Under the pieces are notes generated by a model. It searched no databases. It had not been told where the DNA came from and was given only the letters and a program-made list of their open reading frames with translations. Shown one piece after another: positions 22,378-32,593 of a stretch of 64,000 nt of DNA (positions are counted from its first letter, which is position 1; each line of letters starts with the position of its first letter). The stretch is from Leucobacter insecticola. Lineage in GTDB: Bacteria > Actinomycetota > Actinomycetes > Actinomycetales > Microbacteriaceae. The DNA lies in NCBI RefSeq assembly GCF_011382965.1, contig NZ_CP049934.1, positions 2,418,001 to 2,482,000 on the forward strand, in the 5' to 3' direction. Made by a program: the position numbers and the translations under genes.

Positions 22378-24012
22378 CTAGCCCTGGGCGACGACGCGGG
22401 CGTACAGCTCGGGAGCGCGGCGGTCGTAGATCGCGGCACCCCAGCGGACCCCGATCGTGAACACCACAGCACCGGTGATGACACCGACCGCGAGGGTCGT
22501 CCAGGCGAGCCACGCTTCTCCCGTGATCCCCGCCGCGATCGAAAACCCGATGGCGGGCAGCGACAGCACAGTGAGCGAGCCGTATGAACCGGCCATGCCG
22601 ACCATACTGAGCATCCCCGCGCCGGGTTTCGAGATGAAAGGACTCTCCCCCGACTGTGGCACCGGCATCACAAACAGTGCCGAGCACACACTCGCAACGC
22701 CGAAGCCGCCGAGGGTCACGGACGCGGTCAGCCCGAGCAGGGTCGGCAACTGGTCGAAGCGTCCGACAATGGCCGTCGTGGCCACGGCGACTAGCAAGAT
22801 CAAGGGCACGGCGAGGAGCGCATTCGACCAGATGCGACCGAGCCGGTCGTCAATGCCGCGCACCCCTCGCAGCAGATGCGTGCTAAACGCCGTACCATCG
22901 TAGGAGACATCGGTGAAGGTGCTCAGCGAGAGCAGCACCGCCACCATCACGGTGGAACCGGGGAGCAGGATCGGTGTGGCGCTGTTTACCGCGACAAACC
23001 CGAATACCACCGGCATCACCAGCACCACGATGAGGCTTTGCAGGTAGCGCGGATCGCGCAGCCAGTACGTCAGGGTGCGCGCCGCAATCGCGCCGCGCGG
23101 GGTATCGGGGAAGCGTCCGAACCACCCCGTGCCGGCGCTGGCCTTTGCACGGGATCCTGCACCCACCACACCCACGGTCGCCTGCGAGATCGCGCGCCAT
23201 CCCCAGCCCAGCAGCACCACCGTCGCGACGGCAATCACAAGCTTCAGGATCGCGGGCAGCCAGTCCCCCGCAGCGAGCTCGGCGGGCACTGCCCACACCG
23301 CGCCCAACGGACTCCAGGAAACCGCCTCGGCGATCGCGGGCAGACTCTCCACGAGGCTCATGACGCCGGACGTCACCCCGCTCATGATCGGTCCCAACAG
23401 GACGAGCATGAGCAGCAGCACACCCCAAATAACCTCGCGGAAGCGGCGGCTCGCAGCCACCCGCGACATCGCGGAGATGACGAGCTGACACGCAAGCACG
23501 CAGGTGATCGCGGCGAGCGGCGCGAGGACGAGCGCGGCAATCGCGGCCACCGCGGCGAGCGGCGACCGGATCCACGCCACCGCCGTCATCGCCGCGACGA
23601 GAAGCGTGACGATGCCCGGGATCCCGGCGAGGCTTGCCGCAGCAAGACCCGCAAGCCGGACACTCGGGGAGATCGGCAGTACGACCAGCTTTTCAGGGTC
23701 CAGCGTTCGGTCCATGCCCGATGCGAAGATCGGGCCGACCATCCACCCGAGCACTAGCGCCGCGCCCCCGAGCACCAGGACCGTCGTGACGATCTCGGGA
23801 TCGGCGAAACTCAATCCAATAAGACCGAGCGCCACGGACACCAGCACACCGAGTCCATAGACGGCACCGATGATGGCGCCCACCATCTGCCAGGGGTGGC
23901 GTCGCAGCACGTTCCGCATCACTGCAAAGCGCAGTCGCACCAGCACTCGAATGCGCGCGAGCGCTCCCGAGCGCGCCGTCACTTCAGCGGAGCCTAGGAA
24001 TGATTCAGCCAC
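22378..24012 (-). CDS. ABC transporter permease, large multi-spanning
   Basis: 544 residues with roughly 12 hydrophobic segments spread over the whole length, no periplasmic domain and a short cytoplasmic N-terminus. It overlaps the ATP-binding gene by 19 bases, so the pair forms one ABC-2-type exporter. The cargo is not readable; similar pairs in actinobacteria are annotated only as transport proteins. It converges on dapD across the repeat-filled gap. Confidence 0.85.
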   Translation of the reverse strand: MAESFLGSAEVTARSGALARIRVLVRLRFAVMRNVLRRHPWQMVGAIIGAVYGLGVLVSVALGLIGLSFADPEIVTTVLVLGGAALVLGWMVGPIFASGMDRTLDPEKLVVLPISPSVRLAGLAAASLAGIPGIVTLLVAAMTAVAWIRSPLAAVAAIAALVLAPLAAITCVLACQLVISAMSRVAASRRFREVIWGVLLLMLVLLGPIMSGVTSGVMSLVESLPAIAEAVSWSPLGAVWAVPAELAAGDWLPAILKLVIAVATVVLLGWGWRAISQATVGVVGAGSRAKASAGTGWFGRFPDTPRGAIAARTLTYWLRDPRYLQSLIVVLVMPVVFGFVAVNSATPILLPGSTVMVAVLLSLSTFTDVSYDGTAFSTHLLRGVRGIDDRLGRIWSNALLAVPLILLVAVATTAIVGRFDQLPTLLGLTASVTLGGFGVASVCSALFVMPVPQSGESPFISKPGAGMLSMVGMAGSYGSLTVLSLPAIGFSIAAGITGEAWLAWTTLAVGVITGAVVFTIGVRWGAAIYDRRAPELYARVVAQG

Positions 24013-24755
24013 GTTGGCCCCTCGAGGTGCTGGCGCCCACCCACGAGCTCGACAAAGCGGTCTTCGAGCGTTGACTCGCCGCGCACCTCGTCAACCGTTC
24101 CCGCCACCAGCAGCCGGCCTTCTGCTACCACGGCGACGTGATCGCACATCCGCTGCACCAGGTCCATCGAGTGGCTCGACACGACGACGGTGCCACCGCC
24201 GCGCACAAACCCCTCAAGGATGTCGCGGATGTTTGCCGCGGATACCGGGTCCACCGCTTCAAACGGCTCGTCAAGCACGAGCAGTCTGGGCGCGTGGACG
24301 AGCGCGCACGCCAGCGCGATCTTCTTCGTCATGCCGGCTGAATAGTCAACGACGAGCGTGTTTCGCGCCTCCACCAGGTCGAGCATCGTCAAGAGATCCG
24401 TGCAGCGCTGCGCCACTATTTCGGCCCCCAGCCCGCTGAGGAGACCGGTGTAGGTGATGAGTTGCTCGCCGGTCAGCCGGTCAAACAGTTTGACGCCGTC
24501 CGCGAGCACCCCAACCAGCTCTTTCGCCGCGGTGGGCTGCTGCCACACATCAATACCGGCGATCAGCGCGTGGCCTGCGTCGGGACGCAGGAGCCCCGTC
24601 GCCATAGAGAGGGTGGTCGTCTTGCCAGCACCGTTCGGGCCGACGATCCCGTAGCAGGATCCCACCGGGATCGCGAGCGAGATGCCCTCGACTGCAGTCT
24701 TGTCGCCGAACCGCTTCATCAGTCCACGGAATTCCAGTGCGGGCGTCGCGTGCAT
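23994..24755 (-). CDS. ABC transporter ATP-binding protein
   Basis: 253 residues. Walker A is GPNGAGKTT, the signature motif is the weak form DYSAGMTKKIALA, Walker B is LLVLDEPFEAVD, and the switch His lies in VVSSHSMD. This is the single-ATPase arrangement of ABC-2 exporters. It partners the permease that overlaps its 3' end. It is 25 bases downstream of gltA on the same strand. Confidence 0.92.
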   Translation of the reverse strand: MHATPALEFRGLMKRFGDKTAVEGISLAIPVGSCYGIVGPNGAGKTTTLSMATGLLRPDAGHALIAGIDVWQQPTAAKELVGVLADGVKLFDRLTGEQLITYTGLLSGLGAEIVAQRCTDLLTMLDLVEARNTLVVDYSAGMTKKIALACALVHAPRLLVLDEPFEAVDPVSAANIRDILEGFVRGGGTVVVSSHSMDLVQRMCDHVAVVAEGRLLVAGTVDEVRGESTLEDRFVELVGGRQHLEGPTWLNHS

Positions 24756-24780
24756 GCGGCGAAGGCTCCTTCGGGGTACG

Positions 24781-26079
24781 TTAGCGGTTCAGGTGGCGCT
24801 CGGGGCTGCCGATGTAGAGCTGCTGCGGGCGGCCGATCTTGGTCTGCGGATCCTCCCGGGCCTCACGCCACTGCGCGATCCAGCCGGGCAAACGGCCGAT
24901 CGCAAACAGCACCGTAAACATGCGCGTCGGGAATCCCATCGCCTTGTAAATCACTCCCGTGTAGAAGTCGACGTTGGGGTAGAGCTTACGCTCCTTGAAG
25001 TAGTCGTCTTCGAGCGCGATCTGCTCAAGCTCTTGCGCGAGGGCGAGCAGCGGATCGTTCACGCCGAGTTCCTGCAGCACCTTCGCGGCACTGTCTTTCA
25101 CGATGCGGGCGCGAGGATCGTAGTTCTTGTAGACGCGGTGCCCGAAGCCCATCAGCTTCACACCGTCTTCCTTGTTCTTCACCTTCTCCACGAAGGTTTC
25201 TACGCTCTGGCCGGAATCGCGGATCCCCGCGAGCATTTCAAGCACGGCCTCGTTGGCACCACCGTGGAGCGGGCCCGAGAGAGCGTTGATGCCGGCAGAC
25301 ACAGAGGAGAACATGTTCGCACCGGTCGAACCGACGAGCCGCACCGTTGAGGTTGAGGCATTCTGTTCGTGATCGGCGTGCAGGATCAGGAGCTTATCGA
25401 GCGCATCAACGAGTACCGGATTGAGGTTGTATTTCTCCGCCTTGTTGCCGAAGTTCAGCCGCAAGAAGTTCTCGACAAAGCTGAGGTTGTTGTCGGGGTA
25501 GAGGAAGGCCTGCCCGATCGTCTTCTTGTGCGCGTACGCCGCAAGAATCGGCAGCTTCGCAAGCAGACGAATCGTATTCACCTCGACAAACTCGGGCACC
25601 GCGGTATCAAGCGAGTTCTCGTAGTAGGTGGACATGGTCTGCAGGCCACCGGAAAGCACCGCCATCGGGTGAGCGGTGTGCGGCACACCCTCAAAGTAGT
25701 AGCGCATGTCTTCGTGCAGCAGGGTGTGGCGGCGGATCTCGTTGTCAAACTCTGACAGCTGATCGGGGGTCGGCAGCTCTCCATAAATGAGCAGGTAGGC
25801 GACCTCAAGAAAGGTCGATGCCTGAGCCAGTTCTTCGATCGGGTAACCGCGGTAGCGCAGGATCCCCTTGTCACCGTCAATGTAGGTGATCGCAGACTTG
25901 GTTGAAGAAGTATTTACGAAGCCGTAGTCGAGGGCCGTGTAACCGCTCTGCCGCGTCAGGGTAGTGATGTCAATCGCCGAGGTGCCGTCTACGGCTTGCA
26001 GAATCGGAAGCTCCGCACTGCCTCCGGGGTATGTCAGCTTCGCGGCTGCTGGCTGCTGGCCGTGAGTCGATTCAGTCAC
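24781..26079 (-). CDS. gltA: Citrate synthase
   Basis: 432 residues, a hexameric type II-length citrate synthase that makes citrate from oxaloacetate and acetyl-CoA. Catalytic regions are LHADHEQNASTSTVRLVGST, GPLHGGANEAVL and GFGHRVYKNYDPRARI. A second, shorter synthase (prpC) at 40343-41479 serves the methylcitrate cycle, which supports gltA as the housekeeping enzyme. The ATG at 26079 is preceded by GAGGAGATGAC. Confidence 0.95.
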   Translation of the reverse strand: MTESTHGQQPAAAKLTYPGGSAELPILQAVDGTSAIDITTLTRQSGYTALDYGFVNTSSTKSAITYIDGDKGILRYRGYPIEELAQASTFLEVAYLLIYGELPTPDQLSEFDNEIRRHTLLHEDMRYYFEGVPHTAHPMAVLSGGLQTMSTYYENSLDTAVPEFVEVNTIRLLAKLPILAAYAHKKTIGQAFLYPDNNLSFVENFLRLNFGNKAEKYNLNPVLVDALDKLLILHADHEQNASTSTVRLVGSTGANMFSSVSAGINALSGPLHGGANEAVLEMLAGIRDSGQSVETFVEKVKNKEDGVKLMGFGHRVYKNYDPRARIVKDSAAKVLQELGVNDPLLALAQELEQIALEDDYFKERKLYPNVDFYTGVIYKAMGFPTRMFTVLFAIGRLPGWIAQWREAREDPQTKIGRPQQLYIGSPERHLNR

Positions 26080-26245
26080 GTCATCTCCTCGTGGGATCTC
26101 TTTCGGCTACAACGCCAGGTAAGCGCTGCCACTCAACCACCATATCGGCTGCTCGCTGAGCAGAAAACCGCAAAATTGTTCGGGGTGTTCACCCCTAGAG
26201 TATCTTGACGTCGAACAAAATGTCGATTCAGAGCTTCACAGACTT

Positions 26246-27361
26246 CTATTTCCGAGCCACGCCACCGGCTCGGATCCGGGCCGCAGCCGCGGCCACATCA
26301 AGGTCCGTGGCCGTCAGCGCGATCCGCACGTGATGTGCGGAATGGTCGCCATAAAAATGCCCCGGCCCCACCACGATGCCCAGGCTCGCGAACTCCGCGA
26401 CGCTTTCCCAGGCATCCGCGTCGCGCGTCACCCAGAGATACAGTCCGGCTTCACTGCCTTCGACGCGGTAGCCCGCAGATTCGAGCGCGGGCAGCAGCAG
26501 TTCGCGCCTGGCGCGGTACCTCGCCCGCTGCTCCGCGACGTGCGTCTCGTCTGCAAGGGCGGCAGTCATGGCCGCTTGCACGGGCGCGGGCTGCATCAGC
26601 CCGGCATGCTTTCGCACGGTCAGCAGGGCGTCGATGAGCGAGGGATCGCCCCCGATGAACGCCGCCCGGTAGCCGGCAAGATTTGACTGTTTGCTCAGCG
26701 AGTACACGCTGAGCACTCCCGTGTGGTCTTCTCCCACGACGCGGGGATCCAGGATCGACGGGATCGGCTCGGTATCCCAGGGAGTCTCCCAACCGAATTC
26801 CGCGTAGCATTCGTCCCCGGCGATCACCGCGCCCAACTCGCGCGCCCGCGCCACCGCTGCCCGCAGCGCGTCAACCCCTAACACCCGCCCATCAGGGTTC
26901 GACGGCGAATTCAGCCACACCAGTTTGGTGTGATCGGGCCATTCGGCGGGGTCGTCTGCGGCGACGGCATCGGCACCCGCAAGCGCCGCACCGATCGCGT
27001 AGCTCGGATACGCGATGCGCGGAAACACGACGGCCTCCCCCGCCCCCACACCGAGCAAAAATGGCAGCAGCGCCACCAGCTCTTTCGATCCGATGGTCGG
27101 CAGCACCGCTTCCGGGGCGATCGTCACACCGCGGCGGCGAAGAAACCACTCGGCAATCGCTTCACGCAGATGGGGGCTCCCGGCCGTGGCAGGGTAGGCG
27201 TGCGCATCGGTGGCGGCGGCGAGCGCCTCGCGCACCGATGCCGGGGAGGGATCGACCGGCGAACCGATCGAGAGGTTCAGGATCCCCTCCGGGTGCTGCG
27301 AGGCTTCCGCGATATAGGGAGCCATCGCATCCCACGGGTAGTCGGGCAGCGGACCGCGCAC
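26246..27361 (-). CDS. dapC: Succinyldiaminopimelate transaminase
   Basis: 371 residues, a fold-type I PLP aminotransferase. The PLP lysine is K224 in [12 protein letters not shown]; the Asn/Asp of NSPSNPDG and the Asp of GDECYAEF are the other cofactor contacts. Placement directly after the 7Fe ferredoxin gene is the classic actinobacterial fdxC-dapC arrangement and supports DapC over a general aspartate aminotransferase. Start is GTG 27361, three bases after the restored fdxA stop. Confidence 0.92.
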   Translation of the reverse strand: MRGPLPDYPWDAMAPYIAEASQHPEGILNLSIGSPVDPSPASVREALAAATDAHAYPATAGSPHLREAIAEWFLRRRGVTIAPEAVLPTIGSKELVALLPFLLGVGAGEAVVFPRIAYPSYAIGAALAGADAVAADDPAEWPDHTKLVWLNSPSNPDGRVLGVDALRAAVARARELGAVIAGDECYAEFGWETPWDTEPIPSILDPRVVGEDHTGVLSVYSLSKQSNLAGYRAAFIGGDPSLIDALLTVRKHAGLMQPAPVQAAMTAALADETHVAEQRARYRARRELLLPALESAGYRVEGSEAGLYLWVTRDADAWESVAEFASLGIVVGPGHFYGDHSAHHVRIALTATDLDVAAAAARIRAGGVARK

Positions 27362-27364
27362 GAG

Positions 27365-27684
27365 CTACTCCCCTGCGGCGGCAGTACCGCAATGACGGGG
27401 TGGTCGAAGGCGTAGACACCGACCTTCGCCGCGCCCCCCGGGGATCCGATCTCGTCGAAGAACTCAACGTTGGCTTTGTAGTAGTCGGACCACTCGCTCG
27501 GCAGATCGTCTTCGTAGTAGATCGCTTCGACCGGGCATACCGGCTCGCAGGCGCCGCAGTCGACGCACTCGTCGGGGTGGATGTACAGCGATCGTTCACC
27601 CTCGTAGATGCAGTCCACCGGGCACTCATCCACGCACGCGCGATCCTTCACGTCCACACACGGAAGTGCGATCACATAGGTCAC
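27365..27684 (-). CDS. fdxA: 7Fe ferredoxin, one frameshift at the C-terminus
   Basis: About 106 residues. The N-terminal cysteines C9, C17, C21 and C25 and the second set in [12 protein letters not shown] give one [3Fe-4S] and one [4Fe-4S] cluster, as in mycobacterial FdxC. The family C-terminus [20 protein letters not shown] is followed by LPPQGE when one G is added opposite 27370-27373; this puts the stop TAG at 27365-27367, right before dapC. Without it the frame runs deep into dapC. Electron donor role; the partner is unknown. Confidence 0.93.
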
Positions 27685-27757
27685 GACGGCCTACCTTTCC
27701 TTGTTTGCGGGCCCTACCCTTCGCCGCTCGTCCGAGCGCCGACCGAATGGAACCAGT

Positions 27758-30352
27758 CTACTCGTCGACGGCACGGATCGGGATCGAGGTGGTGACGATG
27801 GGGACCTCGGCGACGAGATCCGGCACCACCCCCGTATCCCCTTCGCGCGGCAGGATCCCGGCCGATAACCCTCGAAACGCTCCCAGATCCGGGCCTTGAT
27901 CCTGCAGCAGCACCTCGCTTGGCGCGCCCTGCCGGATCAGCACGTCTTCACCGCGCACGCTGACCGTGACCGGTTCGCTGCCCTCCACAATCTCGAAGCT
28001 CATGCGGTGTTGCTCGAGCGTGACCCGGATGCGCGTTCCTCGCCACTCAAGTTTGAAGGACAGAGATCCCCAGTGGCCGGGCAGCCGCGGATCGAAGCGC
28101 AGCACCCTGCCGGCGTCGCGCATTCCCGCGAAGCCCTGCACCAGCGCCATCCACACGCCTCCCGTGGAGGCAATGTGCACGCCGTCGGCGGAATTATGGT
28201 GCAGATCGTCAAGATCCACCCGCAGTGAATGTGTGAAGTAGCGGTACGCGAGTTCGCGGTAACCCACCTCGGCGGCAATCACCGATTGCACGACCGCGGA
28301 GAGGGTCGAGTCTCCCGTGGTGAGCGCGTCATAGTATTCAAAATCGCGGCGTTTCTCCTCCCGCGTGAACTCGTCGCTCGCGAGGAGCAGCGCAAGCACC
28401 ACGTCGGTCTGTTTGATGACCTGAAAGCGGTAGATCACGAGGGGGTGAAAATGCAGCAGCAGTGGTTTCTGTTCGGGAGGGGTCGCCGCGAGGTCCCACA
28501 CCTCCCGTTCCAAAAAGTGGGCGTCTTGCGGGTGGATCCCCGCGTCCTCCGAATAGGGCACGCACATGGCGTCGGCGGCGCGTTCCCATTCCTCGGCTTC
28601 TGCGGGGTCGAGGCCGAGGCGATCCACCATCGCGGCGTAGCCTTCAGGGTTCTCCCGCCGTAAGCGATGCACGACCTCGGAAGCGAATCGTAGATTGAAT
28701 CGGGCCATCACGTTGGTGAAGAGATTGTCGTTGACAACGGCGGTGTATTCATCCGGCCCGGTAACCCCGTGAATGTGGAAGCTGCGGGTGCCATCCGCGT
28801 TGTCTCGCCAGAAGCCGAGGCTGCGCCACAGGCGGGCGGTCTCGATGGGAATATCGCCCGCGTCGGAGCGCATGAATTCGAGGTCCCCCGTCGCCGATAC
28901 GTAGCGGGCAAGCGCATAGGTGATGTCTGCGTTGATGTGGTAGGCGGCCGTGCCCGCCGCATAGTATGCGCTGGCTTCTTCACCGTTGATGGTGCGCCAC
29001 GGGAACAGTGCACCCTCCTCGTTCAGCATGACGGCCCGCTGCCTGGCTTTCGGCAGCATCCGCGCGCGGGCACGCAGCGCGTTTCTCGCCCACAACGGCG
29101 AGGTGTAGCTCAAAAACGGCAGCACGTAAATCTCGGAATCCCAGAAGTAGTGCCCGTCATACCCGGATCCGGTGAGTCCCTTGGCGGAGATCCCGCGCCC
29201 GTCTGCGCGCGCCGCTGCCTGCGCCAGCTGGAACAGGTTCCAGCGAATCGCCTGCTGCACTCCGGGTTCGGCGTCAACGCGCACGTCACTGCGATCCCAG
29301 AATGCGTCGAGGAAGCGGCGCTGGCGCTCCCAACGCTCATCCTCCGGTTCAGCGGCGGCCTTATCGAGGGTGTGCACACACCGGTCAATCAGCTCGGTCA
29401 GCACGGCCGTCGCTGAGGAATGGTAGGCCAGCGTCTTCACAAGCCGCACCGTCTGCCCCTGCCGGGCGACCCCCTGGAACACGTGCCGCACGCGGTCACC
29501 GTTCGATTCAACCTGCCGCCGCCATTCGCCGCCGTCCTCAGATTCGAAGAGGTGGTCGACGCCGATCCCAAGCCCCATGCTCGAATTGTGCACGCGGAAG
29601 CTCAGCACACTGCGGTTCTCGTCGCTGTGGGTGGGCCCCGGATCCAGCACTCGCTCACGCGGGGTTTCGCTCTTGCGCGGATCCTGTATGCCCGAATCCG
29701 CGGCACCAGGCTTCGTTGGTTCCTCGCGCGTCACTCGACCGACGTCTTGTCTGTTGATGATGAGACTGCTCACGGTGAGCTCGGCATCGGCGTCGAGCAC
29801 CGTGATCCGCATCTCGATGGTCGCCATATGCCGCGAATCGAACGACACCATGCGACGGGACTCGACGCGCACCCGCTTGCCAGTCGAGGTGAGCCACAGC
29901 AGTGAGCGGGTGAGGGTGCCGTTTTTGAGGTCGAGGATCCGCTGCACATCGAGAATGTCGGAGGATTGCAGGTTGAGGCGCTCGTCGTCGATATAGATAC
30001 GAATGTTCTTCGCGTCGGGCACATTGACGATGGTCTGCCCCTGCTCGGCGAAACCGTAGGCGTATTCGGCGTGCCGGATCTGCCAGGTTTCGTGCAGCCC
30101 GTTCACAAAGGTGCCGTGGCTGCCGAGTGGCAGTCCCTCTTCGTGGTTGCCGCGCATCCCGAGATAGCCGTTGCCGAGCGCGAAGACGGTTTCGTCCTGT
30201 CCGGCGAGGGCGGGGTCAATCCCCTGAACTACGAGCCGCCAGGGGTCCTCGCCGAAGTCGCGGTGCAGTTCGTTGATCGGGGAACCCAGCACTTCGGCGT
30301 CGGCTTGGTTGGCGCGGGCCGAACTCGCGCGGGATGAAGTCGCGTTGCTCAT
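27758..30352 (-). CDS. Glycoside hydrolase family 65 disaccharide phosphorylase
   Basis: 864 residues. The N-terminal beta-sandwich (FALGNGYLGMRGNHEEG) and the (alpha/alpha)6 barrel (GSGYDGHYFWDSEIYVLPFL) are those of GH65; the catalytic acid is the Glu in GVTGPDEYTAVVNDN. GH65 enzymes split trehalose, maltose, kojibiose or nigerose with phosphate to release beta-glucose 1-phosphate. Which disaccharide is used cannot be decided. The neighbouring beta-phosphoglucomutase gene overlaps it by four bases and would convert the product to glucose 6-phosphate. Mycobacteria have the same pair (Rv3401-Rv3400). Confidence 0.92.
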   Translation of the reverse strand: MSNATSSRASSARANQADAEVLGSPINELHRDFGEDPWRLVVQGIDPALAGQDETVFALGNGYLGMRGNHEEGLPLGSHGTFVNGLHETWQIRHAEYAYGFAEQGQTIVNVPDAKNIRIYIDDERLNLQSSDILDVQRILDLKNGTLTRSLLWLTSTGKRVRVESRRMVSFDSRHMATIEMRITVLDADAELTVSSLIINRQDVGRVTREEPTKPGAADSGIQDPRKSETPRERVLDPGPTHSDENRSVLSFRVHNSSMGLGIGVDHLFESEDGGEWRRQVESNGDRVRHVFQGVARQGQTVRLVKTLAYHSSATAVLTELIDRCVHTLDKAAAEPEDERWERQRRFLDAFWDRSDVRVDAEPGVQQAIRWNLFQLAQAAARADGRGISAKGLTGSGYDGHYFWDSEIYVLPFLSYTSPLWARNALRARARMLPKARQRAVMLNEEGALFPWRTINGEEASAYYAAGTAAYHINADITYALARYVSATGDLEFMRSDAGDIPIETARLWRSLGFWRDNADGTRSFHIHGVTGPDEYTAVVNDNLFTNVMARFNLRFASEVVHRLRRENPEGYAAMVDRLGLDPAEAEEWERAADAMCVPYSEDAGIHPQDAHFLEREVWDLAATPPEQKPLLLHFHPLVIYRFQVIKQTDVVLALLLASDEFTREEKRRDFEYYDALTTGDSTLSAVVQSVIAAEVGYRELAYRYFTHSLRVDLDDLHHNSADGVHIASTGGVWMALVQGFAGMRDAGRVLRFDPRLPGHWGSLSFKLEWRGTRIRVTLEQHRMSFEIVEGSEPVTVSVRGEDVLIRQGAPSEVLLQDQGPDLGAFRGLSAGILPREGDTGVVPDLVAEVPIVTTSIPIRAVDE

Positions 30353-31077
30353 TGGGTCAGCTCCTCAAGATCCTGCACTACACGGTGTGCCCCTGCGTTG
30401 CGCAGCGCGGACTCTCCGGCCCCACGATCAACGCCTACCACCAGTCCAAAGCCTCCGGCACGGCCGGCTTCCACTCCCGAGGTGGCGTCTTCACACACCA
30501 CACTCCGTTCTGGACTCACGCCCAGCTGCGCTGCGGCTCGCAGAAAGGTGTCGGGGGCGGGTTTACCCGGAAGGTGTTCTCGTGCGGCAACCACCCCGTC
30601 CACCACGGCGAGAAAGCGATCCCGGATCCCGGCAGCACGAAGCACCGCCTCAGCATTGCGCGAGCTTGAGACCACCGCAAGGGGCGTGCCGAACTGTCGC
30701 AGCTGATCGAGCAAGCGGAGGCTGCCGGGGTACGCCTCGATCCCGTCGCGCTCCAACACCTCGGTGAAGACGTCGTTCTTTCGGTTCCCGATACCGCGCA
30801 CGCTCGCCTGCCACCCGGCCCCTCCCTCAGCGGGAAGTTCGATGCCCCGTGCTTTCAGCAGCGTCGCCACCCCATCAAATCTCGCCCGGCCGTCGAGGGA
30901 CTCAAAGTATTCGGCCTCACTGTAGGGCTGCAACTCCATCGCAGCAAAGAGCGCGTCGAAGGTTCTCTGCCAGGCGCGCCGATGCACATCAACCGTCGGC
31001 GTCAGGACCCCGTCGAGGTCGAAGAGAAACGCGTCGTACGATGCGGGGTCGAAGTGTTTCAGGAGCATAGAGGTCAC
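30349..31077 (-). CDS. Beta-phosphoglucomutase-family HAD hydrolase
   Basis: 242 residues. HAD motifs: FLFDLDGVLTPT (nucleophile and acid/base Asp), VVSSSRNAEAVL (motif II Ser), GKPAPDTFL (motif III Lys) and VVCEDATSGVEA (motif IV). The substrate context is beta-glucose 1-phosphate from the coupled GH65 enzyme. The frame starts at GTG 31077, overlapping the peptidase stop by four bases; ATG 31068 is an alternative. Confidence 0.9.
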   Translation of the reverse strand: MTSMLLKHFDPASYDAFLFDLDGVLTPTVDVHRRAWQRTFDALFAAMELQPYSEAEYFESLDGRARFDGVATLLKARGIELPAEGGAGWQASVRGIGNRKNDVFTEVLERDGIEAYPGSLRLLDQLRQFGTPLAVVSSSRNAEAVLRAAGIRDRFLAVVDGVVAAREHLPGKPAPDTFLRAAAQLGVSPERSVVCEDATSGVEAGRAGGFGLVVGVDRGAGESALRNAGAHRVVQDLEELTQ

Positions 31078-31586
31078 CCCTTAAGGCTAGGGTACGTTGC
31101 CAGAACGCACCCTAGAATCACCGGCCAGCTCCCCGCCAGCAGAAATGGGGCGAAGGGCAGACCGCGGGCGCGGGGTTCCGGCGTTCTCCTGCACCTACGC
31201 ATTCGGCTCCGCAATCCGGCCTGCACTGCCGCTCCAACGCCCGCAAACACCCAGCCGAGTGCGCCGCCAAGCAACACCGCACCCCAGCCTCCGAAGTACC
31301 CGAGCGGAATCCCGATGAACAGCGCCAGCTTCACGTCTCCGCCGCCGAGGCCACCCGCCACGGCGAGCACCAGGTGTGCGGCGGCGAGCGCAGCTCCCCC
31401 GCAGACCGCGACGAGGAGCCGCCTTTCGTTCTGGGTGAGCGCCAGTAGCACTGCGATCCCGAACGCCGCGGGCAGCACGATCCTGTTCGGGATACGCCGC
31501 CACCGCACATCGCTCACGGCGAGGGCAGCGGAAGCGCCCGCCGCCCAGAGCAGCGCGGCCCACTGAAAGAGGTTCGCTAGCGTCAT
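31074..31586 (-). CDS. Prepilin peptidase (A24 family), short form
   Basis: 170 residues with about six transmembrane helices. The two aspartates of the aspartyl protease are visible in SDVRWRRIPN and GLGGGDVKLAL. The N-terminal methylase domain of the long PilD form is missing, as in the short TadV/CpaA class. No pilin or secretion-system gene lies in the window, so its substrate is encoded elsewhere. It is coupled to the sugar genes by a four-base overlap, which is an odd partnership. Confidence 0.88.
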   Translation of the reverse strand: MTLANLFQWAALLWAAGASAALAVSDVRWRRIPNRIVLPAAFGIAVLLALTQNERRLLVAVCGGAALAAAHLVLAVAGGLGGGDVKLALFIGIPLGYFGGWGAVLLGGALGWVFAGVGAAVQAGLRSRMRRCRRTPEPRARGLPFAPFLLAGSWPVILGCVLATYPSLKG

Positions 31587-31666
31587 TCACCCAGCGTGAC
31601 GGCTCGGCTCGATTCCTGCTGCGGCTCTCCACAGGCTCAGCTTCGCAAGTGAAACTCTCAGAAGTA

Positions 31667-32568
31667 TCAGGGGATAACTTCGGTGCCGATCCCGCTCTCG
31701 GTGAAAATCTCAAGCAGCACGGAATGCGGTTCGCGCCCGTCGATGATCGCGGCTTTACTGACCCCGCCGCGCACGGCGTCGAGGCAGGCCCGCATCTTCG
31801 GGATCATGCCCGATTCGAGGCTCGGGAGCATCTGCTCAAGGTCTGCGGCCGCAATAGACGACACGAGGGAGTCGCGATCTGGCCAGTTCGCGTAGAGCCC
31901 GGCAACATCGGTGAGGATCACGAGCTTCTCGGCCCGAGCGCGGCAGCGAGCGCCCCCGCGGCGGCGTCTGCGTTGACATTGAGCGAGTCCCCTGGACTGT
32001 CCACGTCGGGCGCAATCGAAGAGACCACCGGAATCAGCCCTGCCTCCAGCAGCGCGAGCACCGGCTCCACGCGCACGCCGACCACGTCACCGACGAGGCC
32101 AAGATCCACCATCTCGCCGTCGACCTCGATGGGCGGGCGACGTTTGCCGATGAAGAGCCCCGCGTCCTCACCCGTGGTGCCGGCGGCGAGCGGGCCGTGT
32201 GCGTTGATCTCGTCGATCAGTTCGGGGTTCACCTTGCCGGTGAGCACCATGCGCACGACTTCCATCGTCTCGGGGGTCGTCACCCGGTAGCCGCCCCTGA
32301 ACTCGCTTTCGATCCCGAGGCGAGCGAGCATCGCGTTGATCTGCGGGCCACCGCCGTGCACCACGACGGGCTTGATCCCGGTGTGCCTGAGGTAGACGAC
32401 GTCTTCGGCGAAGGCGCGCAACAGCGCCTCATCGACCATCGCGTTGCCGCCGAATTTGATGACCATGACGCGGTCACGAAACTTCTTCAGCCAGGGCAGC
32501 GATTCGATCAATACCTCGGCTTTTGCGGCGGCTTGCTCGTGGTCGAGCCGCTGTGTGGTGGTGGTCAT
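31667..32568 (-). CDS. argB: Acetylglutamate kinase, one frameshift
   Basis: Phosphorylates N-acetylglutamate in arginine synthesis. Motifs: [32 protein letters not shown], and the C-terminal [18 protein letters not shown] with ILTDVAGLY. The frame breaks opposite 31933-31935; one G added gives [17 protein letters not shown] and a protein of about 300 residues. Third gene of the argC-argJ-argB operon. The usual next genes (argD, argF, argR) do not follow. Confidence 0.94.
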
Positions 32569-32593
32569 TGTTCTCCCTGGTTGCCGAAGCCCG

